Made by a program: the position numbers and the translations under genes
Notes under the pieces: generated by a model
Databases searched by the model: none
What the model was told of the DNA's origin: nothing
Seen by the model: only the letters and a program-made list of their open reading frames with translations
Origin: Blepharisma stoltei
Lineage: Eukaryota; Ciliophora; Heterotrichea; Heterotrichida; Blepharismidae
Assembly: GCA_914767885.1 (NCBI GenBank)
Contig: CAJZBQ010000011.1
Location: 992,001-1,056,000, forward strand
Reading direction: 5' to 3'
Length of the DNA: 64,000 nucleotides
In this document: in pieces, positions 55,139-64,000 of the stretch
Numbering within the stretch: the stretch's first letter is position 1
Layout: each line of letters opens with the position of its first letter

Positions 55139-56344
55139 ATGTCAAGCCAAGACGACATTTATGAAAAAGATAACAATCTCGTCGAAATCATTTGCGAACT
55201 TATTGAGACAGAAAATCTCTCAGGACTGTTTGGCACCCTTAAAGAACTCGAAGAGCTCAGCCATGAACAGTTTGTGTTCTTGACGCTTACAGCTTTTAAA
55301 CGACTTCTGTGGAATCAAAGGATAGACGAGGCCCTCCACATATTCGACCTGTTTCCTTTTTTATGCTTTTGCGACACTTATATTGAACAAATGATCGTCG
55401 ATTACCTTTTTGAAGTCGCCAGCCGTGGAGAAATCAAACTCCTTAAGCAAATAATTGATTCTTTTGGGACACCAGTCAACGTATTAAACTCATCAAAATG
55501 CAATTTGTTCGAGCAAGCTTCTTATGCAGGACAATATGAAATGATGAGGGTTTTGAAAGAAGAATTCGGCTTGACAAGTGACGAAAGCTGTTTATTGGAA
55601 AGAGCGGCCAAACTTGATAGGGCAGATATTCTCGAATACCTTTGAAGAGAGGTAGGGATTAATCCTGGCCGTGGGGAAATGCTGATCAAGGCAGCGGTAA
55701 AAGGAGAGTCGATCGAATCGTTGAGTTTTATTAGATTTGGTATGGGAATTACAGATTACAGAGAACAAGCAACGCTTGAGCTTGCACTGAGAAATGCAGC
55801 GATTCAGGGCTCAATTGAAGTGCTCGAATTTCTTATCACATATTTTCGAATGCTTTTTAATCCGAAAAAAATATTGCCTTGAGGGGAAACTGAGCCAGCT
55901 CCAAAGTCTTGCTTGGTAAACACCTTTGTACGAGCGGCACATAACGGAAACGCGGAATTTTGCAGGTATTGCTTTTATATTGTAAAACTTGATTTTGCGA
56001 CAAATGATCCGAATAGCGAATGGGCGAGCTACTTGAGACTTTTGCAAATTGCTGTTAAAAAAGGTGACTTAATTTTACTGAGATGTCTGATTGAGGAGCT
56101 GGGGATTGATATGAAGCTGCTGCCAGATTTTCAGCAAGACAGCCTTATTTTTACTATTTTAAAAAGGCCAGGAGACAAAAAAACAAAGAAAATCTTATTG
56201 GATTATGCATTTGACTTTGAAAGTAAGGAGAATATAAAGTGTTTTAAGTGCATGCTTGATCCTGATGAGTTGAAATTATTAGCAAAAGTCAAGCACATGA
56301 AAAATAGTGGATATTGATACAAAAAATTGAAAAACGATATGTAA
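55139..56344 (+). CDS. Ankyrin-like solenoid protein, 401 aa
   Basis: A single frame when three TGA codons are read as Trp (LEYLWREVG, ILPWGETEP, SGYWYKKL). Repeats of about 33 residues such as LFEQASYAGQYEMMRVLKEEFGL, LIKAAVKGESIESLSFI and LLQIAVKKGDLILLRCLIEELGI are ankyrin-type. The N-terminal 90 residues are helical and acidic. Possibly an adaptor protein; no catalytic motif. It starts at the first ATG, 55139. Confidence 0.78.
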
Positions 56345-57076
56345 GAATAATTATTATATATTTATTGTAATTCTTTTGTGCTTGTAAATATAGTTATATT
56401 TATGAGAAATTACACCTGACTTAGATTTTAATAGATAAGTCCTAATTATCATTTTTGTGTGTTAATTAGAAAAGAGCATTTGGGCTATTTTGGATATATA
56501 GAAGAGATTCTTTATCAACGAAATATATTAAAAATATAAAATCATACTTTAGGATTTATAGTAAAAGTTTTAATAAAAAACATATCAACCTAAGAAAAGA
56601 TCATTTAAAGCTAAAATATATTAAGAAAAGTTCTTACTCCCCCCCTCGTGAGTGAACAAAACCATTAGAAAAATCGCTATTTTTTGCCCAAAAACCCACC
56701 CTTCGTGAGTGAACAAAAATTTTTTTAATAGAAAAATTGTTTATGGAAAATAACTTTGATATATAAATGATAATTATTATAATGAAATCTAGAGCTAATT
56801 CTGTTTAATTTTAAACGAATTGCCTTTTAAGACATAAATTTTATAAATTAAATTAATATTTACTTTCCAATTTTTGCGAATTAGGATTTTTTAAATTTCG
56901 AAAAAAAATGACTTTTATATAAAAAATTTATATATAAATTTTTTTAAAAAAAAATTAACCCCCCTCCGTGAGTGAACAAAATTTTTTTGTTCACTCACGG
57001 AGGGGGGGGGAGTTAGATAATATTTCTCTAATCTCAAATTAACTTAAAATTTACCTGTAACTTTAATTGCTAAAAT
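56345..57076. other. Intergenic with one MITE
   Basis: AT-rich spacer containing the family A MITE at 56634-57015, whose right end lies 61 bp upstream of the phosphatase ATG. No other feature. Confidence 0.5.
56634..57015. mobile_element. MITE-like element, family A, just upstream of the phosphatase gene
   Basis: TTA-CTCCCCCCCTCGTGAGTG left and CGGAGGGGGGGGGAG-TTA right, with the hairpin CCTCCGTGAGTGAAC/GTTCACTCACGGAGG on the right side. Opposite orientation to the V-ATPase copy. It would sit in the promoter or 5' UTR unless excised. Confidence 0.88.
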
Positions 57077-57901
57077 ATGGAAGGAATGAGTATACAAGAT
57101 TTTCTTGAGGCTTCAAGGACTCCTATGCATGAGATTGAACCAAACCTATATTTAGGAAGCTTAGACGCTGCAGAAAATGAGAAACTTTTAAAATCTTCTG
57201 GAATCAAATATGTTGTCCAGGCACTGGAAAGGCCGAGCACATATAGATTTGATAATCTAACGTACTATTATGTTCAGATTGATGATCTAGCTAGAGAAAA
57301 TATGATGCAGCATTTGCCTGGAGCATTAAATTTCATACATTCCAACTTGCAAAGGGGTGACAAAGTATTGGTTCATTGTGCTGCTGGTGTTTCACGAAGC
57401 GCAACAATTGTAATTGCTTATATAATGGCTAAATCCTCCCTCTGCGAGCGAGCAAAAAATTTTGTTCGCTTACGGAGGGGTTATTTTTTTTAAAATATTT
57501 ATATATAATTTTATATATAAAATTTTCGATATTTAAAAATCCTAATTTGCAAAAATTTGAATTCAAAAATTTATGTTTTTAGATGCAATTTGTTTAAAAT
57601 TAAATAGAATTAGCTAGAGATTTCATTATACTAATTACACTTATACATATCAGAATTTTTTTTTATAAAAATGTTTTATGTTAAACAATTTTTTGTTGTA
57701 TAAAGAGGGTGAGTTTTTTTGGCGAAAAATAGAAATTTTTCCAATGATTTTTCGCTCACGGAGGAGGGGAGTAAGTATAATATCCCATTTGAAGAAGCTT
57801 ATGCAATTGTGAGATCGAAAAGAGGATGCGTTTTCCCAAATGATGGCTTTAGGAGACAACTTAGAAGTGCAGGCCCAGAAGAGCTTAGAAAATTCCTTTA
57901 A
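57077..57901 (+). CDS. Dual-specificity protein phosphatase
   Basis: CDS join(57077..57431,57774..57901), 160 aa. The active-site loop VHCAAGVSRSATIVIAYIM fits HCxxGxxRS with the catalytic Cys at about residue 99. The general acid Asp is probably in QIDDLAREN. The C-terminus contains VRSKRGCVFPNDGFRRQL, typical of DUSPs. The small size and lack of a CH2 domain suggest an atypical DUSP. The family A MITE falls directly after the P-loop helix; removal gives YIMAKYNIPFEEAYAIV. Confidence 0.93.
57430..57774. mobile_element. MITE-like IES, family A, in the phosphatase gene
   Basis: TAA-ATCCTCCCTCTGCGAGCG left and CTCACGGAGGAGGGGAG-TAA right, with hairpin CTCTGCGAGCGAGC/GTTCGCTTACGGAG. About 342 bp, moderately decayed. 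Excision restores the frame. Confidence 0.88.
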
Positions 57902-57980
57902 TTTTAGTTGATTTGTGGTTTTATTGAAAAATAATAAAACAACACATTATAATTAAATTATATCTCTTATTAATTTCTCA

Positions 57981-59390
57981 TTACATTAATTTAGTCAAAC
58001 ATTTCCAAAGATTAAAACTCAGTCTTACTTGGGCCATTCTCATTTTTCTTTTCTCTCTGATCTCCATCATTCTTTGTATATCTGTAAAAAGAATTTTCGT
58101 TGGCTTTTTTACTTGGAATGTTTTCTCGCATTGCATCTTAAATTTCGAAAAAATATCTTTTACTTGTTTAAGTGGGACTGGGCTCGGACTTTCTGAATAG
58201 ACAAATGATGACCCGTTGTTTTTCCTCATTCTGTCTGTCAAAGGAGGTTTCGGGGACGGTCGAGTTAAAGATCTTCCAAAAGTTTTATCTGCAGGAACTT
58301 TTTTGCTTAATGACGAATTCCTTACTTTGGGAGAACTCGCTTCGTGGAATTTTTTTAGTTTTTCGCTGAGCAAGCTCAATTTTGATGGGGAATCGCCAAA
58401 CATAAACAATGATTAGATTAGATTAGATTAGATTAAGTTCGTGAGGGTCTTCGCGGTTTATTTCAGCCACTCGCCGCCTTCTCCCACTTCAGCCTCTCGG
58501 CCTAAGCATGGAATAGCACTTACGCCTTTTTTGTCGACGTCACCAAAAAATGGTGACGTCAGCGCTCTCGAGGTGACGCACCCAAGTACTTCTTGGGGCA
58601 ACTCCTATCGGTCAGCCCGTCCGTCCGGAGGTGGGAGACGGTAGGTGTTCTGAAGCCTCCTCCTGTCCTCCATTACTACCTTCGTTGTCAGGAGTGTGGG
58701 GTTGCCTTTGCGACTCTGGTCTTCTTGTCATAGGTTGAGGTAAAAAACCCTGCCATGGTGTCCTGGCCAGGGAGAAAAAACCTACCCCGGACACAAATTC
58801 TCCAGGCCCCATCCCTCTTAGACCCACAAAGCCCGAGGCAGTGGGAGAAGGACGGGTCAGAGCAGTCACCATTTTTATTTGTGTATAAACAATGAAGATT
58901 TTGAATTTCGTGTAGTTGATGGTCTGAATAATGCAGCCGCATTACTTTTACTATCTTGATCGCCCACAAAATGCTCAAAATTAAGCTTGGGAATCTTCTT
59001 TTCGATAAGTGACTTTGAAGTTTTTTTGACTGGTGCAATTGTTTCGAAATCGACTCTGTATCTGATATGACATGAATTCTTTATGTGCGAAAAGAACAAC
59101 TGGTACTCGTCGTTGCCGCCTTTCCTAGATTTGAAGCATTGCTGAGCTATTAATTTTAATAATTTCTCGAATTGAAGATAATTAAGCTTTGCTGAAGATT
59201 CAGTACCGATTGGGACTCCAGATGAATAAATTACTATTTTCCTTATGCTCTGTGAAGTTAAAAGGTCTGGAAAAATTCTTGCTGAGCTGCAGAATTTCAA
59301 AATATCATTAAACCCAAGTTCTTTATTTTGCTGGTGAGAATCGAAAATTTTTTGAAGCTGGCCTCGGTTGATATCAAATAATTCGGACAT
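57981..59390 (-). CDS. Hypothetical protein, 308 aa, interrupted by a retroposon
   Basis: CDS complement(join(57981..58412,58896..59390)). The N-terminal half starts MSELFDINRGQLQKIFDSHQ with an EF-hand-like helical region (ELGFNDILKFCSSARIFPDL) and a hydrophilic middle. The C-terminal half is basic and Ser/Pro-rich. No certain family; ciliary calponin- or EF-hand-like proteins have similar N-termini, but that is a weak impression. The retroposon at 58413-58884 is flanked by an 11-bp repeat, and its removal gives KSSLFMFGDSPSKLS. Confidence 0.75.
58413..58895 (-). mobile_element. Retroposon R8
   Basis: The 11-bp repeat ATAAACAATGA is at 58402-58412 and 58885-58895. Plus-strand left edge TTAGATTAGATTAGATTAAG, the complement of the TAATC tail; the other end is ACCATTTTTATTTGTGT. 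Very close in sequence to R1 at 2850-3304, so recently active. Confidence 0.88.
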
Positions 59391-59879
59391 TTTGAATATT
59401 ATTTCATAATTAGCATGAAAAAGTGCTTTATAAGTTGAATATATTTTATGGCTATATATGAGTAATACAAGAATAAATTTAATTTTAAAGTAGTAATTTT
59501 AATAGTTGCAATTTTATTACTTCTCCAAAATTTCTAACACCCCCTCATTGAGCGAGCAACAATTTTGCTCTTTCGCAGAGACTTATTATCTTTCGGTATG
59601 CAAAACATTTTTTTTTTGAAAGTAAATGCAATTTAATTTTTTGAGTAGGAGCTGCTTAAAGTATAATAAAATCAGTTAGAGGTTCCATTGTCATGATTAT
59701 TATTTATAATTTATAGGTTATTTACTGGATTTTGTTCTCTCATGGAGAATGGGGCAAAAAAAAAAATTTCAGCCTATTTTAGCGTTTCTAGCATCTCTCA
59801 CTATCTTTAATTTTATTTAGAAGCATCTTAGCATCATTGATTGTAGAGCAATGCAAGTTTAATTAATAAATTACAAATC
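59391..59879. other. Intergenic with a decayed family A MITE
   Basis: A spacer between the divergent hypothetical gene and the kinase gene. A remnant at about 59541-59755 has TAACACCCCCTCATTGAGCG at one end and TGTTCTCTCATGGAGAATGG at the other, without intact repeats. Confidence 0.55.
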
Positions 59880-60974
59880 ATGGGCAATGCTCAAGAAAAA
59901 CCGAATCACCAAGAAGTGGACAACCCAATTCTATCCAGATACCATTTCAATTTTATCAATATCATTGGACGTGGAGGCTTTGGCAGGGTTTGAAAAGTCG
60001 AACTAAAAAAATCCAAGAAATTTTACGCCATGAAGGAAATGCTCAAGTTGAGAGTCGTCAGCAAACGCAGCGTTTCTTCTGTGATGAATGAGAGACGACT
60101 TCTCTCAATGATAAAGCACCCGTTTATAGTGAATATGCAGTATGCTTTCCAAGATAGAGAAAACCTTTATCTTGCTATGGACCTCATGACAGGTGGAGAT
60201 CTCCGATATCACCTCTCACAAAACAAGAGGTTCACCGAAGAACAGACCAAGTTTTTTGTCGCCTGCATTATAACAGGCCTGGAATATCTCCATATAAATG
60301 GAATTATACATAGAGATATAAAGCCAGAAAATTTAGTTTTCGATCATAAAGGATATTTAAGAATAACAGACTTTGGGATTTCTAAAGTGATAGCACCGGA
60401 AAATTATAGGGATACCTCAGGAACACCTGGATATATGGCTCCTGAGGTCATGTGCAGGCAAAATCATGGGATGGCTGTCGATTACTTTGCAGTTGGAGTC
60501 ATGGGATATGAATTTATGACTGGCAGAAGGCCGTATTTGGGCAGAAATAGAAAAGAAATTAAAGAACAAATTTTGGCCAGACAAGTTCAGCTTAAAAAAT
60601 CTGATGTCCCGCCTGGATGGTCTATGGAAGCTGCAGATTTTATTAATAAACTACTGCAGAGAAAAGCTCAGAACAGGCTGGGCAATAAAGGACCTTCAGA
60701 AGTCAAGAACCACGCATGACTAAGAGATTTTCAATGGAAAAAGCTACTTGAAAAATCCCTTGATGCCCCGTTTTTGCCTCCAAGGCAAGAGAACTATGAT
60801 GCAAGAATTTTCAGCGATTTTAAAGATGAAATTGACGAATCACTCGTGCAAGAATCTATTCAAGGGCTTTTTGCTGGGTATCAGTTTGATTCCCATCTCT
60901 TGAATAGCAAAGATGATGAGTCAACGGTGCAAATCAAAAACTCTGGCAAAAGCTCAAGAAGACTGGCATCATAG
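59880..60974 (+). CDS. STK32/YANK-like AGC serine/threonine kinase
   Basis: 364 aa. It begins MGNAQEKP, a plausible N-myristoylation site. Gly loop GRGGFGRVW (Trp from TGA), VAIK-type Lys in YAMKEM, GGDLRYHLSQN (characteristic of STK32), catalytic HRDIKPEN, TDFGIS and GTPGYMAPEV. The C-terminal extension has PPRQENYDARIFSDFKDE. TGA is also Trp in VKNHAWLRDF. Probably a membrane-associated signalling kinase. All catalytic residues are present. Confidence 0.92.
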
Positions 60975-61080
60975 ATTAATTAGTGTATATTTAACACTTA
61001 TAAGCAATGTTTATTATTATACATTTAGGTGCTGGGCTCAGCATATATAAGAAATGAAAAAGTTTTATTATTAATTTAAA

Positions 61081-61998
61081 ATGATCAGTGGAGCTCAAAG
61101 ATGCTTTTCAACAGTTCCTAATCTTCTTTATGTAGGCTTAGGGGAAATGGGGTATCGCATTGCAGGGACTCTCAGCAAAACCTACCCTATGACTGTTTGA
61201 AATCGCACCAATGAGAAAGCTGTAAGCCACGCTAGCGAATATGGAACTACAGCTCTAGCAGGGCCGAATCCTTTTGCCCATGACATTTCGCATATTGATG
61301 TGATTTTATCTTGCCTGCCGACTTCAAATGAAGTTAAAATTTTTGCTGATCATTTGATAGCAAGCCAAAGCCAGTTGAAGCAAGGCCTGCTGTGGTTAGA
61401 TAACACTTCTGGTGTGCCTCATCAATCAAGGCAAATAGCTGAACTGTTGCAGCAAAGATCAGTGCAGTTCTTAGATGTCCCAATCAGTGGAGGACGCAAA
61501 GGTGCCACAAATGCTACATTAACCATTATGGTAGGAGGACCAAAACCAGATTACGAAAGAATATTGCCAATCCTACAAAAAATGGGCAAAAATATAGCTC
61601 ACATAGGTGATGTAGGATCTGCTCATGCAGTGAAGGGTCTAAACAACTTATTATATGGCTGCAATATTTTACTAGCAATGAAAGTTGCTCAGACTTTGGA
61701 AAAAGAAGGAATTGACCCTGATGTAGCCTTAAAAGCTATGATGACTTCTTCAGGAGGCTCAAATTCAATGCTAAGAGTTCATGAGTATGTAACCCACAAC
61801 AGAACAATTGATTACAGTTTCAAAGCCAATGCATTAGTAAAAGATATGGACATTGGGCTTTCTATGGTTACGCCTAGGAGTGAAGATGATCCAGCTATTA
61901 AGATGTTCACAAACATAAGAGACATCTACTTCAAAATGGCAACTGAAAAGGGTTGGAGCACTGCTGAAGTATTTGACACGTTTCCATATATTGAATAA
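61081..61998 (+). CDS. 3-hydroxyisobutyrate dehydrogenase-family protein
   Basis: 305 aa. NAD-binding GLGEMGYRIAGTL with WNRTNEKA (Trp from TGA), substrate-binding DVPISGGRKGAT, and a catalytic Lys in GSAHAVKGLNNLL. Residues 1-10 (MISGAQRCFS) could be a short mitochondrial presequence, fitting valine catabolism. Other beta-hydroxyacid dehydrogenases share this fold, so the substrate is inferred. Confidence 0.9.
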
Positions 61999-62038
61999 AA
62001 TTAAAAATTTTAGGTTTCGTTTAATAATGTATATATAA

Positions 62039-63108
62039 ATGAATCATAGTGCCGATCCTTATGTCTATTTGTCCTATGAGAATCGAGACGTATTGACTGG
62101 CCAATGCTTATTAGATTTACTTGGGTTTCCAGAGCTGAATAGAACAGCTCTGATTGGACTTAAGCATTCAATAGCAAATCAAAGATGCCATCTATCATCA
62201 GGCTTTCAGCAACAAGAAGAAGACGCTTTTTACAGGCTACCTTTACTTCACAGCCTAACATGTCCTGCAAGAGCCTATTTCAGAGAGTTTAACTCAGTTT
62301 TCCAGCTTAATAGAAAAATTAAGCTCGCTGGTTGTGCAGTAATAATGAGCGCTGATTCAAAAGTTCTTCTCACCAGGAGAACTGAAACCTTAAGCCTTTT
62401 CCCAAAAAATTGGGTTTTTCCTGGAGGCCGTCTGGAGATGGGAGAAAGTCTTGAATATTGTGCTATTAGAGAAGCTGCTGAAGAAACGGGAATTGATTTT
62501 GAAATTTCTGAAAGCCATTTTAAATATCGGGGCACAACAGTAGCTGTAACTCCTTTATTCATATATGAAAGTTCATTTCCTTGCATTGGACCTCCAAAAG
62601 CTCAACATTTGATTGTGTTTTTCACGATAAATTTAAATTTTTCATCAAACGAGATTGGTTTGTCGCTCCAGAGGTCAGAGGTTGACTATGCAGTATGAAT
62701 ATCGAAAGAAGATTATGAAAATATAAATAGAGGTATAGATTTTACAATGCCTGGACTTCACTATATAGCTTAAGCATCCTTATGGATCACTCAAGCCTCC
62801 AACCCCGCTTGCCAAGTGGAGAGTTTGCTTATTCAACTTCAGTTGGCAATTCAACTCGCAAATCTGCGATATTTTGTAGATCTCCAAATTGAAAGGCAGC
62901 TCGTCATCTGGAGTTGAATAAGCAAACTTTCCAGAAATAAGTAGGAGCTTGAGGCTTGAGCGATCCATAAGGATGCTTAAGCTATACACATGAAAACGCT
63001 CATATATCAAGCCATCAATTATTAGGAATTGCCCCAAATCAAATTGGCGAAGGGGTTGCAGAAGGCCACAAGCACGCATTAGATATGATTTATCAGCAAA
63101 ACCACTAG
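62039..63108 (+). CDS. Nudix hydrolase (NUDT17-like) interrupted by a TIR-bearing IES
   Basis: CDS join(62039..62765,62987..63108), 282 aa. The Nudix box GGRLEMGESLEYCAIREAAEETGI is complete (GX5EX7REUXEEXGU) and preceded by FPKNWVFPGG. It hydrolyses a nucleoside diphosphate linked to another moiety; substrate unknown. TGA is Trp in DYAVWISKED. Reading straight through ends at TAA 62771, but that stop lies in the IES. After removal the frame continues LHYTHENAHISSHQLLGIAP to TAG at 63106. Confidence 0.87.
62762..62986. mobile_element. Foldback IES TATAGCTTAAGC... in the Nudix gene
   Basis: Terminal inverted repeats of about 36 bp (TATAGCTTAAGCATCCTTAT and complement). A second inverted pair lies inside (GTTTGCTTATTCAACT / GTTGAATAAGCAAAC). 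Bounded by TATA. Removing 221 bp restores the Nudix frame. Confidence 0.85.
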
Positions 63109-63119
63109 AATTATTAAGT

Positions 63120-63761
63120 TTAAATTGAAAAACGATTTTGTTCGTAGCTGGCAAGCAACGGTTCATCCCACCGCCTCTTTTCAGCTCTGCGGATAATTTG
63201 CTTTCTGATTGTGAGCAATAGTGTAACTCCCAAAGCAAAAATCAGTATAAGCTGAATGGTTATGCTTAAGCCAAAACCATCCTCATTTGTGTTTTCTTTT
63301 CCTGTACAAAAGTGCTCTTGGCAATTATTCTTGCACAGTTCGCCACTTTCGATCCCAATGCATAGCAAGTTACAGCTTTTAGTGCATTCTGCACTAGTTG
63401 TGGTGACCTCTATAATTTGTCCTTTCTTTTGCTCAACAAGGAGGTCTTCACAGCCGGAATATACTGCGCACTGATATTTGTCTTCTCCTTTTTGTGCAAG
63501 TTGGAGACAAATCTCAAGCGAAGTGACATCACAGCCAAGCTCACGTTCGGCCCATAACTTTTCGTCTTGCTTAATTTTAGGTAGAGAATATTGGTTGCCT
63601 TTGGCAACAAACTCTTCTAATGGTGGAGGCAGCGGAGATTCGCACTGGCACGAGTCATAGCAGCTTTTGCCTTTGTTTTGTTTTGTGCATTTACTTTGAC
63701 AGTCTTGATCGCAGGCGAATGCTACAATCAAAAATGTGAGAAAAATCCATTCGCGTTTCAT
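63120..63761 (-). CDS. Small Cys-rich type I membrane protein, 213 aa
   Basis: Signal peptide MKREWIFLTFLIVAFA, then four clusters of paired Cys (CDQDCQSKC, CYDSCQC, CTKSCNLLC, CKNNCQEHFC). One membrane span at about 167-187 (LSITIQLILIFALGVTLLLTI) and a basic tail follow. Surface-exposed or endomembrane location is likely. No recognised family. Tail to tail with the Nudix gene (11 bp between stops). Confidence 0.8.
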   Translation of the reverse strand: MKREWIFLTFLIVAFACDQDCQSKCTKQNKGKSCYDSCQCESPLPPPLEEFVAKGNQYSLPKIKQDEKLWAERELGCDVTSLEICLQLAQKGEDKYQCAVYSGCEDLLVEQKKGQIIEVTTTSAECTKSCNLLCIGIESGELCKNNCQEHFCTGKENTNEDGFGLSITIQLILIFALGVTLLLTIRKQIIRRAEKRRWDEPLLASYEQNRFSI

Positions 63762-63977
63762 TAATTTGTCGTAAAATTATAAGCCATTTCTTTATCTTAA
63801 TTCTAAACTGAAAAAGATTATTGAAAATATTATATTGATTAAAGAAATTTATGTCGAGTGTTGGAGCTCTAAGTATAAACTGCCGAGTTTTTCGATGTTT
63901 TTATGGATAAGCATTTTTAGGGAGCGTATATAAGGTTCAGTGTTGCTTTTGCCTGGATTTGTAGGTTGGTGTTCTCT

Positions 63978-64000
63978 TAATTCCCCCTCCCATCAAAGAG
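63978..64000. mobile_element. Possible left end of another C-run MITE, cut by window edge
   Basis: TAA-TTCCCCCTCCCATCAAAG resembles the starts of the other MITEs. The rest lies outside the window. Confidence 0.35.

Noticed and set aside
62771-62773. TAA as the true Nudix stop
   Set aside because: It lies inside a TIR-bounded insertion; removal gives a longer frame ending at 63108 with plausible C-terminal sequence.

Overview
The window reads as germline (micronuclear-type) DNA of a heterotrich ciliate, most likely Blepharisma or a close relative. Three observations support this. (1) In-frame TGA falls where conserved proteins need Trp, in the RCC1-like, ethanolaminephosphotransferase, FZR1-like, DGAT1-like, syntaxin-neighbour and cyclin genes, while TAA and TAG act as stops. 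(2) Introns are 15 nt GT..AG (ATG7, importin-beta, Rab and TPR genes). (3) Conserved ORFs are interrupted by insertions whose exact removal restores the frame, as expected of internal eliminated sequences (IESs) before macronuclear development.

Layout from the left: a cathepsin-like protease (1-1051, minus); a GC-rich island at 1764-1950 (minus) that is a candidate telomerase RNA, with a 12-nt template equal to 1.5 copies of an 8-nt telomere unit; a TPR protein; a hypothetical protein; a split syntaxin; ethanolaminephosphotransferase; V-ATPase subunit a; kinesin-2; a Ser/Lys-rich protein; FZR1/CDH1; a tail-anchored coiled-coil protein; two C2H2 zinc-finger proteins; ATG7; importin-beta; a large Cys-rich type I membrane protein; a hypothetical protein; DGAT1; an RCC1-like protein; an ankyrin/SAM locus; a tandemly duplicated CEP44-Rab-(SAP/RAP 3' end) array at 39.4-48.7 kb with one intact CEP44 and one intact Rab; the SAP/RAP-like gene itself; an A/B-type cyclin; an ankyrin-like solenoid protein; a dual-specificity phosphatase; a basic hypothetical protein; an STK32-like kinase; a 3-hydroxyisobutyrate dehydrogenase; a Nudix hydrolase; and a small Cys-rich membrane protein.

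Mobile elements dominate the non-genic part. (a) MITE-like elements have C-run/G-run ends and an internal hairpin, in at least three sequence families, and are flanked by 3-bp TNA duplications. Two paralogous empty sites inside the tandem array confirm the duplication. (b) Short retroposons of about 0.4-0.6 kb begin near AAATGG, several end in a TAATC-type tail, and they carry 11-16 bp target-site duplications. (c) Palindromic foldback elements begin TATA(G/C) and end with its complement. (d) Two related IESs in the Cys-rich gene have 8-10 bp terminal repeats. Elements are often nested two or three deep. In intact ORFs the MITE duplications are TAA or TTA, so they contain TA. The TGA or TCA versions lie mostly in nested, intergenic or pseudogene positions.

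The genes are mostly unrelated housekeeping, trafficking, cytoskeletal and cell-cycle functions, not an operon-like system. What links them is DNA elimination: a usable gene set needs precise removal of at least a dozen insertions, and the telomerase RNA candidate would serve the telomere addition that accompanies this process.
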